DNA from: Entonaema liquescens
Taxonomy: Eukaryota > Ascomycota > Sordariomycetes > Xylariales > Xylariaceae
Direction of reading: 5' to 3'
Assembly (NCBI GenBank): GCA_902805475.1
Contig: CADCSX010000023.1
Span: forward strand, 1,984,001 to 2,048,000
Length of the DNA: 64,000 nucleotides
Shown: positions 45,832 through 57,299 of the stretch, piece after piece
Numbering within the stretch: the stretch's first letter is position 1
How the letters are laid out: each line of letters starts with the position of its first letter
The notes under the pieces: generated by a model
What the model was told of the DNA's origin: nothing
Databases searched by the model: none
The model's input: only the letters and a program-made list of their open reading frames with translations
Program-made: the position numbers and the translations under genes

Positions 45832-46910
45832 CGAACATGTTTCTCTAGGATACGGCTTCATCGGTATGAAACCATTGACATTTACGAGCATACATCATCG
45901 TACGTTACATCCATGTAAGAAGCAGGCAGTTCTAAAGATAGAGGGCTAAGCGTAGAAATCAGGGGCGTACAACAGATGAATGCGTAATGAGATAACTTGG
46001 AACTTGGAACACGGCATCAGCCAAATCAACGACGACGAGGACAAGATAGTAATTCCCGAGTAACTCGAGCCCAATCAGACAATGTTGGGCTTTTCGTTTT
46101 CTGAACAATTCATCCATCACGTTGGCCGTTTCCGAGCCTCACATCGTGTGACTTCGACGCTGAAGATAGGAATGGAGGCTATTCCTTGGAGCAGATTGGT
46201 GTCCAAGAATATCCAGGTGATCTATTACTCATAGGATAGCATATCTTCAAGAGGGGGGGGCGGGGGGGAGAATAAAGTGGTAACCTATTACTATTGGTAG
46301 CCCCATATGCAATCTGGTTTTTATCTTGACATGTTTATTATAGAGGATGCATAGTCGTGGTAGTGACGTACGTAGTTTGTAAGGTTGTAGGTTGTAGGTT
46401 GTAAGTTGTTTTCGTGTAAGCGCGCGGGTGTAGATATAGCTGAGCCACTGTGACGACGAATTTTACGGGCTATTGTCGCGTACCGCGTTCCGCGTTTTCT
46501 GTACCTACCTACCTAGAACATTGAAATTTTGGAGGTAAGGCAGCTAAAAGTTAGGTGCCGCTAAGATGCTGTTAACCTTACGGTAAGTACTTAAGGTGCT
46601 GTCTTTCATTCTAAGCCACAGTTTGAAGCCTCAGGTGCCCCACCACACCTCCCCAGAGCTTTGCAGCTTGTGTCCACGGATAGAAAGCAACGTCAATCCT
46701 CGGGGCCCCCACCATTTGCCTCCATCTCCCTCTCCCAAACGTCCACCGACCCCGAACCAAATTCAGAGCCTCAACCCACAAACGATCTGGACTCCTATGT
46801 ACACGTAGCAGTAGGCAGATACGGGCGAGTCTTCCTGAATTAGGCATCAAGAGCTATAGGAGTTTCTCTGCATTAGTTGGGCAGCCCTCGTCTGCTAGGA
46901 AGTACCAGCA
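45832..46910. other. intergenic upstream of ARPC5
   Basis: It holds a G-run (46250-46269), a heptamer repeat (46384-46410), a TACCTACCTACC cluster at about 46502 and the ARPC5 promoter/5'-UTR. Frames at 46.6-46.85 kb look like leader sequence. Confidence 0.5.
46384..46410. repeat. heptamer tandem repeat (GTTGTAG)n
   Basis: Two exact copies, one variant and a partial, about 500 bp upstream of ARPC5. Confidence 0.8.
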
Positions 46911-47678
46911 ATGTCTATCATCCAGCAGCACACCTCGGCCTCGCTCGGCGACGCCTGGCGAACCATCAACATCGATGCCTTAGACCCCGACTCCTCGCAG
47001 AACTTCGACACTTCGACCCTGCACCCACCACTCCCCGAGATCAGTGAGGCTGATGTCAGGCAGCTCAACGGCCAAATACGTCAGCTGCTTCGCGGCGGTG
47101 ACGCCGAAGGAGCCTTGAGAGGCAGCCTCGAGAACCCGGTGTACAATGGCAGTGATTCAGCTAAGGTAGGCTATAGCCTTGGGCAGCCCAAGTGGGAGCA
47201 GAGCCTAAGGGGCTTGAAATAAGGAGAACACGAGTGCTGATTACGAGGCTGGTATAGGATGCACACCTGCAGACCGTAGTAGAGGTACTACAATCTATCA
47301 AGGCGAGCGAGATGACACCGATGTTACAGCGAATCTACGGCTCAGAGGGCGGAAGCGAATTATTAGACGTACTAACGAAGTACCTGTATGTCCCCCTATA
47401 CACCTATACCCGAAGTTGTCATTACCAATATTCTAACCCCTATATCTAGATACAAAGGTATGTCAGGCGGTGGGTCGTCGGGCGCTGGACCACGAACGGC
47501 GGCGCGGACCTTGACGCCGCAGCCCACGGGATTCAGTCAGATCGGCGGAAGACCCGGGGCCACAGGCGAGTCTACGGGTACGGCCATGAGCGTGCTGCTA
47601 AGTTGGCACGAGAAGGTTGTTGATGTTGCGGGTTTGGGTAGCATAGAGCGATGTATGACAGATTGGCGTAAGGTTTAG
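46911..47678 (+). CDS. ARC15: Arp2/3 complex subunit 5 (p16-Arc, ARC15)
   Basis: Part of the seven-protein complex that nucleates branched actin filaments at endocytic patches. Exons 46911-47165, 47258-47385 and 47450-47678 join in phase (introns 92 and 64 bp, GTAGGC and GTATGT donors) to 203 residues. Family text includes WRTINIDALDPDSS near the start, ALRGSLENPVYNG at about 68-80, LQSIKASEMTPMLQRIYG, and the end SWHEKVVDVAGLGSIERCM. An insertion rich in Gly/Ser/Ala/Thr (SGGGSSGAGPRTAART) makes it longer than yeast Arc15, as in other filamentous fungi. The gene is intact. Confidence 0.94.
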
Positions 47679-48430
47679 AATATTACGCTGCTATTAGAAA
47701 TGGGACTACGAATTCGATATATATTAACCTCTCTCATGTAATTACAAAATGCCCTCATCTGGTATGTACAAATGTTGTTCTAGCTATATACCTACCGTAT
47801 GTACCTACCTAGATGTATGGGTACATGTACTCACGCAGTTGCCTGCATCTCAATAGGTACAGTTAAGGTCGCTATTGCTATTATTACAGTTCATGCGCAT
47901 GCTGCGTGGCGGCGTACCTTCCTGCTCTTGCGTATCAAGTATGCTAGTTCACTAAACCATAGGGGTAGACACACCTAACAAGAACACACAATGCATCCAC
48001 TGCGTTATCATATCCCGCTATATATGTTTAGGCAACTACCTACATCTTAGCAAAGGAAAGAACGTCATATATCTTGCAAACTTCCTTCCGTAATGTGTAT
48101 CACTTTCACGTTCGTCTCTTGTTGCCTAACCTCTGGTCCTTTTTCCATATCCTTATTTCAGCCAGTTTCCAAGCAACTTCCAATACACCTACTCACTACC
48201 ACCAACCTGATTGACTAAATAGTTGGTCATTCCATCAAATACAAATACTTTTTTTATCTGCATTCTTCATTGATTCTATCGAATCCCTTCTCTGTTGTTT
48301 TTCCGATCAATTTCCACTTGGGAACTTTCATCACACCGAGAATTCCAACTACGTTCATTTAACGGCATTATTTTAGTTTTATTGAGTCTCCTCTGATGCA
48401 TGTGTAAGCGCTGTATCGTTCTCAACAAAA
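47679..48430. other. intergenic between ARPC5 and the C2H2 gene
   Basis: 3' region of ARPC5, then a pyrimidine-rich promoter/leader (48110-48420) ending AACAAAAATGG at the start codon of the next gene. Confidence 0.5.
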
Positions 48431-50758
48431 ATGGCCACAACGTATTCATGCGAGCCTTGCTACCGAACTTTTGCGAGCTGGGGCGCCATTCAACAACATT
48501 GGAGAGACACTCCTTTTCACGCTAAAAAACGCCAATACTGTCAGTCCTGCAATACCTGGTGGCCCGATCTGGCCAAATTTTCGGGGCACCTGAAAAACAA
48601 AGCCTTCCATAATCCTTGCTTTATATGCAAATCTAACTTCCCGGGAGATGATACCGTACTTGCAAATCATATAAAACAGCATGAAACCTGCCCTATCAAA
48701 GGATGCGGTAAGGTCTTCGAGTGGAATCAGCTGGACGATCACCTACATCATGTCCATATATATTGCCAGCGATGTCAAAAAACCTTCGCTTCTAAAGACG
48801 AATTACAGGGCCACAGGGAAACGAGCAACCTACACTTCTAGTGTGATGTGTGTGGTGTCGATTTCTCTTCCCAGACTGGACTTGGAGATCACTGCAAGGC
48901 AAACCATTTCTTCTGCACGAAGTGCAACACTGGATTCACTACTGCCCGGGCACAGGTTGTTCACCTCAGCACCAACAGTAATCACTTCTACTGTAGAAAG
49001 TGCGCTCGAGACTTTGCCAGCCCTGATCAACTAGTAAAGCATTACGGTACGCCAGCAGTTTGGGCCCCTGGAATAGTGCATCACTACTGCCAAGTATGCC
49101 ATTCGGACTTTGCTGATAACGAACGTCTAAAAAATCATTATTTCTCGTCTGGCGTCCATAATTATTGTTACCAATGTGATAAACATTGGGCTTCTACACA
49201 TGTGTTGCATCACCACTACGCGGTCCAGGCAGCAACACACGGCTACTGTGAGGCTTGTAAAATCCCCTTCAGGAACAAGGAAGAGTATATGCAGCATGTA
49301 ATACAAAATCCTAACACCCATGCATATTGCCAGCAGTGCAATGAGGTGTTTTCAAACAAGTTCATTCTCGGTGCCCATAAGCGTATAAGTATGGCTCATC
49401 ATTATTGTGGCAAGTGCAATTTGGACTTCGATGAGCAACAGTCGCTAGAACTGCACTTGGAAAAGAAACACTACTACTGCAAGGCTTGTAAAGAGCATTT
49501 TAAGACGCCTACAGGTTTGAAAACTCACAAACAACATAGTAACACTCATCATTACTGCTCGGATTGCGATGAAGAATATACGGGTGCTAAGACACTGGTG
49601 CTACACCAACGAGCGAAACACCCCTATTGCGATATTTGTGCTGAAGTCTTCCATTCTACGTACCATCTTAATGAGCACAACCGCCTTCAGCACGCGTACC
49701 AACGTTGCTGTGTATGCTCTAAATACTACCCCAATAGCGAATCACTGAGCGAACATATGCAAACTAACCATCATTATTGCCGACGATGTGATCTAGCTTT
49801 TGAGACACTTACTTCTCTCGAGTCTCACATTGTGGAAAGTGACCAACATCATGTCTGCTCTCTCTGTGATTTTGATTCTAAGGATATTGAATCTTTGGAG
49901 CATCACGCGCAATCCGACCATCACTATTGTGAAGAATGCGAGCAAGCTTTTGTATCATCGGTTGCGCTTCGGGAGCATATGATCCAAAGCAATGAGCATC
50001 ACTATTGTTCGCAATGCGAGTGTGACTGTGAAGATGCTCAAGCTCTTGATGTCCACCTCGTGGTCCAGCATAACTACTGCAAGATTTGTTCTATCTACTT
50101 TGATACCGATGAAGCTCTCGAAACCCATAAGATCGAAAGCGATATCCACCATTACTGTGGATTGTGTGTTGTTGAGTTTCGTGACAAGGAAATCTATAAA
50201 GCCCATGTTCAAGATGAACATTCATCTATTGCTAGCATCGCTAAACCAAGAGAAATCGTAGTAACGAGTGGAGAAGTAGTGGACGAAGGAGCAATCAACG
50301 AAGACCCAAACGATGAAGAGACTACGGGTGATGATTCCGGCTCGGGAGAGGTAAGCTAGTGACCAATTTTATAACACATGAGATCGTATCTTGAATTCAG
50401 CTAACAGTGATGCCAGTCCAAATCCCAGTCAGCAGGTAGTAAGATGGAGTGTCCTGCCTGCCCGAAAACGTTCCCTTCGAAGCTCTCAATGGTCTATCAT
50501 TGTGAGGAAGGTGACTGTTGGGAAAAATTCCATCGCGCCTTGTATCGCGAAGATAGCAACAAAAACTTCACTATCGACACAGACGAAAAGGCATTGGCTA
50601 ACGATACAAAATATTTTATATGCCCACAACCGTATTGCAGTGACCTTTTCACCAAGTTTAGTGGCCTAATAAGCCACCTTGAGGTCATGGAATGTGGTAT
50701 TTGGTTGGATGAGCGAGGAGGGAAAGAGTTCGACTATTTGAGGGGTTATTTGTCTTGA
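48431..50758 (+). CDS. multi-C2H2 zinc finger protein with in-frame TAG
   Basis: The ATG at 48431 starts a frame of about 25 C2H2-like units, most in the form H-x-Y-C-x2-C-x3-F...L..H (HHYCGKC, HYYCKAC, HHYCSDC). Exon 1 is 48431-50350; exon 2 is 50417-50758 after a 66-bp intron (GTAAGC, CTAAC branch, CCAG), which adds two more Cys/His units. At 48839-48841 a TAG lies in the same frame, between HF and CDVC. The repeats put Tyr or Phe there in nearly every unit. Without the stop the protein has about 753 residues; with it, a 136-residue product with four or five fingers remains. DNA or RNA binding is likely, but targets are unknown. An acidic tail (residues about 610-640) precedes the intron. 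Confidence 0.82.
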
Positions 50759-51073
50759 GAGCAACTCTATTGAATGTCAATGGGTCTAATTTGTTGAAGG
50801 TGTAGGAGAATGCCTTTTCGAAGACGAAGGGATTAGGCTTTACGGTGAATTGCTCTATATAGAGAAATATGCTTGGCAAGGAAGCATTAGCAGGATCGAT
50901 TAGTTTTATTCTACTGAACGTTGTTTGATCATAGGGTGTTTTAATATCTGGACTTGTTAGGCTGGAGGTTGATATGTACGTGGCAGCTCATGATTACCTT
51001 GTTAATAACGGGCTACCAAGATGCGCACAATAATATAATAAAAAAAAATCGATAGTTCCAGTCCGAAGTATTT
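50759..51073. other. convergent 3' spacer
   Basis: 315 bp between the converging C2H2 and NDUFAF5 genes. It contains an A9 run near 51040 and nothing else of note. Confidence 0.55.
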
Positions 51074-52204
51074 CTATTTCTTTTCAAAAACATCCTTTAA
51101 ACTAATCTCTCCACTACCTCTAGGCAATGGCTGGCGTTGGTTCTTTGATTCCTTCCATCCAATCATATAGATCATTCTGAAGGTAGCAGGTATTGATCCA
51201 TCCTCATTGCCATGAAGCTCTCGGTAGATAGCATCATTGGCCAGGAGGACGTCCCGCTGAATACTGCCCATCTCGCGACCGAGAACAGCATTGTTCTCAC
51301 CCATGGCTTGGAGATCCTGCATGAGTGCGAAGGTATCTGGGTAATCAACGATAATATCATCGACGTCGACAGTTAGCATCTTAAAGCCAGCTCGCTGTAG
51401 TAGACCGCCCACATCGCGCACGTCGGCTAGTGGTGAAACATGTGGTGAAATACCGCCGCGGCGCTCCTGTTCGGCTAGCTGTAGCGACGTGCGCAACTCG
51501 AAGAGGGTGTCACCGCCAAACATGGCGCCTACAAATGCACAGTCTGGCTTTAGAATGTTGTTGATCTGCGCTAAGACGCCTGGAAGGTCATTAATCCAGT
51601 GCATGCTCAGCGAGCTCAATACCAAGTCGAAGGTGTTGGCCTCGAAAGGTAGTGTTTCCTCGTCGGGTAAGACTTGACGAGTTATGTTGATTTCCGAATT
51701 AAAAGGCTCGTCAGCATCCCGGTACAGCATGGTCTGGGACGAGTCCACGGCAAGCAGGTGTCCGATGCGGGAGGCAAGGGTTCTGCCACGGGCGCTTCGG
51801 AATCGGGGTCCGGGTTGGGCTGGGTTAGGGCTCGCGCGATGTTGCAGGAGTTTGCGCCGAGGTCGAGGACCGAGGGGTAGGTGCGTTTGATGTCCTACAG
51901 GTTTCTCAGTATTAGTCCCCTAATAGCAGAGGGAATATATAAATGTATACCAGCAGTCTATCGCATAATCGGGTGGCTACTTCATCTTTCAGATAGTCGG
52001 CCACTCGACTGGTCTCGATGTTGGCGGCTGCACGTTCCTTTGCAGCCATTTTGTGCGACGGTTAAAGACCTGGTGGATGGGAGGTGCTGCAGCTTGGATA
52101 GCGTAGAAACGCCGAGGTATTAAACTCGTTGACGATTTTATTATTACTGCTACATTTGAAACCCGTGGTGATGGTAGTGTTGACCTCCAGAGACCGTAAT
52201 TCAT
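51074..52204 (-). CDS. NDUFAF5: complex I assembly factor NDUFAF5, two one-base frame breaks
   Basis: Mitochondrial methyltransferase-fold protein that hydroxylates an arginine of an early complex I subunit. Exon 1 is 52204-51951 and exon 2 is 51894-51074 (intron 51895-51950). The N-terminus is a basic, acid-free targeting sequence (IPRRFYAIQ). Family text is in three frames: HQVFNRRTKWLQ, then KERAAANIETSRVADYLKDE up to motif I VLDLGANSCNIARAL, then LASRIGHLLAVDSSQTML onward to LSMHWINDLPG and DVDDIIVDYPDTFALM. One lost A at 52039-52041 (CAAAGG for CAAAAGG) and one lost base near 51773-51777 link them. Lengths 254 and 821 become 255 and 822, giving 358 codons with in-phase introns. Confidence 0.88.
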
Positions 52205-53086
52205 CGTCAATTGGCTACTATTCACATTCTGAAGGTTGAAGCTGGAGGGGGGGAGCTCTAAAATAATTATGAAGCTCTGACGTCGAAGAAGCTTAAAGAG
52301 GAGCTGGTGCTACATAAAGGTAATATCGATAAGTTGATAAGTTAGGTATGAATGTACATCAACATTTAAAATCAAGCCACACTTTATGTAAGAATGTTCC
52401 ATTTTACTAAGGTAAGTCCAATGTATGGTCGAGGCGTAGAATCATGTGCCCCACAAACGGTAACATTGCACAACGGGTATCCGACTAATTGACTTGGCTG
52501 TAACTGGATTTAATAGAAGGTGCGGTAGCGTGGTGCAGGTAAAGTACAGGTAAGTGCAGGTGCTCTCCTCTTTCGCCGCTCGGGGTTTTAAGACGCCAAA
52601 GGGCCGCTGTTAATTCAATTTACAGATTTGTTCCCATATTATGTCCCTAAACCCGACAACCCCGTTCTACCGTCTAGATAATCGTCCAATGTTGTGCCAC
52701 TAGCTGCGATTATTCTTATTTTTTTTTTTTTTTCAACAAACCATTTCAATTCTCAATTTGCTAATCGTCCTTACCGACTAGACCCGACCCGACTCTCGGA
52801 CCTCGACACGAACCCTACTTCGTTTCCGCGTCGCCTGTCCCCTTCAAACCCCCTGTCTCCCGCTTGCCCTGGTTACGCTCGACCATGTTCATAGACTGAC
52901 CTGGTCTATCATGAGAGCCGCATTTTCAAGCGTGCTTCCTCTCGGCATTGGACCTAAACATCTGGGTCCGACTTCTTTCTATATAAAGTAATTTTTACGT
53001 GTCGCCGTTGTTTATACGGGTGGATGCGACGGAGATAGCCGGTATCGTGTAAGAATAGGGGGAATCGTTGTTGCGACGACTACACG
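52205..53086. other. divergent promoter region of NDUFAF5 and AP-2 alpha
   Basis: No gene seen. A T16 run lies at about 52719-52734, followed by C/T-rich promoter-like DNA up to 52880. Both genes start from this spacer. Confidence 0.55.
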
Positions 53087-56000
53087 ATGGCTTCCTCTGC
53101 GGCGGCCGGTTTCCTCGGCCGATCGAGTAGTAGTAACTCGAACATGCGTGGTCTCGTGCAATTCATTGCGGATTTGAGAAATGCGAGAGCTAGAGATTTG
53201 GAGGAGAAAAGAATCAACAAGGAGTTGGCGAATATTCGGTTCGTGGAAACAGACCTTACCATTGCCATTGGGGAAAAGCGTGCTGACCTATAATTCCTTC
53301 GTTACAGACAGAAGTTTAAGGGTATGCTATTCCTTGACCCAAGCGAACATGACAGCTTCATGCGACGTTGGAACATCAATATTGGACTCCTGGACTAATG
53401 GAATATAGATGGTAATCTGAGCGGCTACCACAAGAAGAAATACGTCTGCAAAGTACGATAGAATCCACTTCCACGCAAAACACGAGCGAATCTGACTTTG
53501 GGCAATAGTTGTTGTACATTTATATTCTAGGTTGGAACGTCGACTTCGGACATCTCGAGGCTGTTAACCTGATTTCGGCAAATAAGTATTCCGAGAAGCA
53601 AATTGGTTATCTAGCCATGACACTCTTCCTACACGAGAAGCACGAGTTATTACACCTAGTTGTAAACAGTATAAGGAAGGACCTCCTCGACCACAATGAG
53701 CTCTTCAACTGCTTGGCCTTACACGCGATAGCGAACGTAGGAGGCCGTGAGATGGGAGAAGCTTTGAGTGCAGAGGTTCACAGACTCTTGATTTCACCGT
53801 ATGTCATATAGTCTATCTCTTATTAAAGCAGGCCGTGGGATCTAACAGTAGATACAGGACTTCGAAGGCGTTCGTGAAGAAGAAGGCCGCACTGACCCTC
53901 CTCCGTCTATATCGCAAGCATCCGGATATAATCCAACCGCAATGGGCAGAACGAATAATTTCTCTTATGGATGATCTCGATCTGGGAGTGGCCCTCTCAG
54001 TTACATCACTCGTCATGGCTGTTGCACAGGATAACTCAGAGCAGTATAAGGGTGCTTACGTTAAAGCTGCATCACGGCTGAAGCGAATATTGATTGATGG
54101 GGACTATACTGCTGACTACTTGTACTACAAGGTTCCGTGCCCTTGGATACAAGTCAAGTTGCTACGGTTACTCCAATATTTCCCACCTTCAGGTATGAAC
54201 CATTCCCGTTCTAGAGGATTTTGTCATATGGAAACTAACAAATCGTACAGAGGATAGCCATGTCCGGGAAATGATTCGAGAGTCGTTACAGAAAATTCTG
54301 AATCTGGCAATGGAGACGAATAAGAACGTCCAACAGAATAATGCTCAGAATGCTGTGTTGTTCGAGGCGATTGACCTCATTATCCATCTAGACACGGAGC
54401 ATGCGTTAATGAAGCAAATCTCTACCCGTCTGGGCCGTTTCATTACGTCTAGGGAGACAAATGTGCGGTACCTAGGACTGGAAGCTATGACGCATTTGGC
54501 GGCTCGAGCTGAGAACCTCGATCCTATCAAGCAGCACCAAGAAGTGATCCTCGGATCCCTTAAGGACCGTGATATTAGTGTCCGCAGAAAAGGTCTCGAT
54601 TTGCTATATAGTATGTGCGATTCGACCAATTCTGTGCCGATAGTATCGGAACTACTGCACTACTTACAGAACGCGGACTTTGCGATCCGAGAAGAGATGG
54701 CTTTGAAGATTGCAATCTTGACGGAGAAATACGCCACGGACATCCAATGGTATATCAACGTCTCGCTTCGCCTGGTAGCTATAGCAGGAGACCACCTAAG
54801 CGATGAGGTTTGGCAGCGAGTGATCCAGATCGTGACCAACAATGAGGAGCTGCAGGTCTATGCAGCGCACAATACATTACAACACGTCAAGCAAGACCAC
54901 TGTCATGAGACACTGGTGAAAATTGGCGCTTACATCCTTGGAGAGTTCGGCCACTTGATCGCAGAAGAGGCTGGCTGCAGCCCTATTGAGCAATTTATGG
55001 CATTGTCAAGAAAGCTGCCTGCTTGTTCCTCGAGTACCCGCGCCATGATTCTCTCTTCATTCATCAAATTTGTCAATTTGTTCCCTGAGATCAAGCCGCA
55101 ACTTCTCCACATTTTCGAGTTATATAGCCATACGCTAGACCCGGAGTTACAGCAACGAGCTTTTGAGTATTTGACGCTCGCAAGCCTCCCGACAGATGAC
55201 TTGCTTCGAACCGTCTGCGATGAGATGCCGCCTTTCCCCGAACGGCAGTCTGCCCTGTTATCAAGACTCCACCAGAAGCATGCCGGTACTAGCGACAAGC
55301 GAACTTGGGTTGTCGGTGGCAAGGATGCAAACAACGACACTACAGAGTTGAATATGGCCAAGAACCCGGGTCTTAGAAGGACTTTCAGTTCCAACGGTCC
55401 AGTAAATGGTAACGGCTCAGCTAACGGCTCAGCAAACGGTGCCAACGGCCATTCCAACGATCTTGCTGGTCTCGACATGAATGCGGGACCTGTTCCCGAG
55501 AAGCTGCTTAAGGTGCCGAACTTGGCCAGCGCCGCGCATTTATCACCAGGCTGGGAGTCGGGATATAACAAGTTACTGCTTAAAGCTGACGGCGTGCTCT
55601 TCGAAGACGGACAGCTTCAAGTCGGCATCCGCTCCGAATACAGGGGACAAATGGCATGTCTTATCTTATACTTTACAAACAAGACACCGGCTACTGTTAG
55701 TTCATTTACGACAACGTTGGATTTGGACGAGAGCGAGAAAGAGAACCTAACATGGGACGTCAAGTCTATGCCTGAGAGTTCTATCATGCAAGGCGCACAA
55801 TCACGATTGATCATCATGTTTGAGGCGAAGAAAGTATTCACGAAGAGCCCTACTATGCGGATAAGTTATCTTGCGGGCGCCCTACAAGCGCTTACATTGA
55901 TGCTTCCGCTTACGGCCCATAAATTTATGGATCCTGCAGATCTTACAGCCGATGACTTCTTCAAAAGATGGAAGCAAATCGGTGGTCCGCCGCGCGAGGC

Positions 56001-56435
56001 CCAGCAGATTATTGGTCTCGCTCCAGGCAAATCCAAGTCGCGAGAAATAACGGAAGACTTCATTCGCAAGACCATTCAAGGGTTCCGTTGGGGTATACTT
56101 AATGGTGTTGATCCGAATAGTAAGAACTTTGTTGGAGCTAGTGTCCTCCACACATCTGAAGGAGGCAAGTTTGGCTGTCTAATGAGACTGGAGCCAAACT
56201 ATTCTTCGCAGGTAAGCCAATTCTAAAAAAAAATATTATACTTAAAGACAACGAAGCTAACAACCGATAGATGGTCCGCCTTACAGTCCGTGCCACAGAT
56301 GAAAGTGTACCTCCTGTACTGCTGAAGATGATGGCAGAGAGGATATCAGTAGGAGTTTCCACAGCACCGGAATTCCGCGAGGCACCAACCCGTCAAGAGA
56401 TATCAGATACCTTTGCTAATGTAATGGTCCAGTAA
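53087..56435 (+). CDS. APL3: AP-2 complex subunit alpha (alpha-adaptin)
   Basis: Large subunit of the AP-2 clathrin adaptor, which selects cargo and binds PIP2 at the plasma membrane. Seven exons: 53087-53238, 53308-53321 (14-nt microexon), 53409-53452, 53509-53798, 53858-54192, 54251-56211 and 56271-56435; all joins are in phase, 986 residues. MRGLVQFIADLRNARARDLE, GYHKKKYVCKLLYIYILGW and VNLISANKYSEKQIGYL mark alpha rather than gamma adaptin. The trunk covers about 1-600. A Gly/Asn/Ser hinge (NGNGSANGSANG) follows, then the ear with its platform segment ADDFFKRWKQIGGPPREAQQ. The frame is intact throughout. The microexon encodes part of RQKFKD. Confidence 0.95.
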
Positions 56436-57299
56436 ACCATTTTTAGAGGGAGGAAGAAAAGAAGAGAGAAAGACGGTGGTAATTGGTCGGAAGGGGGATT
56501 CGAGAGGAGGTATGATACCGTTGGGAAACCAACTTAAGCAGTTATGCGGTTTTATGCATTTGCAGCCTGAGCGTAAAAGGAGTTCGTAGGTAATACGTGA
56601 TCTTATATGTATCAAGCAAAGACGGGCTGTGTTACTAGCAGTAAACGATTACCCCCTTATATGATAACGGATGACCTTTGTACGTAGGTAGTTGTTGTGT
56701 TATTATTCGTTTGTGAAGGTGAAATCTTCACGAGATTAGACTGTTTTAGTCCTCATTGTAATGTTCACATGGTCGGTTACTCCCGAAGGAGAAGGAGAGG
56801 ACGATGCGGTGTTTGCTTATCATGGCTTCTTGCTTCTCAAGTATTAGACATGTCCGTCGCCCCTCACTGACGGCTCCAGAGTAGGGATCGTGACTGCGTT
56901 TATGATGGATACATGTACTATAGTTTCCGCAGCACCAGCACCAGCACCAGCCCCGGTCAGTTACCCCTATCGCCCCCGACGATGATGCGCTTAGTAACCT
57001 TATGTACCTACCTTGTTAGCTGCTTTCATGTTTATCTACATACAGAAATTAATTATCCTACCTGTTCCTCTTTTTATCAGATTGGGATATATCATGACTT
57101 GTTTTTCCATCACGTATAGGATGCGAGTGGAGGATTAAGGCCTCTGATCTACCTACTTACTCCCCTATTTCTTGGGATACTCTCCGTGACACCCATATAC
57201 TTACTCTGTCACGCATTCGTATACTCTCCCGTTTTTTTTTTCTACCATTCTCCCACCTAAATCACTTTCTCACACCTCCCCATTGTCATCGCTGCCATC
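56436..57299. other. intergenic, tandem genes
   Basis: AP-2 alpha 3' region and the promoter of the next gene. A CACCAG trinucleotide-rich stretch lies near 56932-56952 and a T9 run near 57233-57241. No gene is seen. Confidence 0.5.

Noticed and set aside
53087..56435. AP-1 gamma-adaptin
   Set aside because: RGLVQFIADLRN, SANKYSEKQIGYL and the FFKRW ear motif are those of alpha-adaptin (AP-2).
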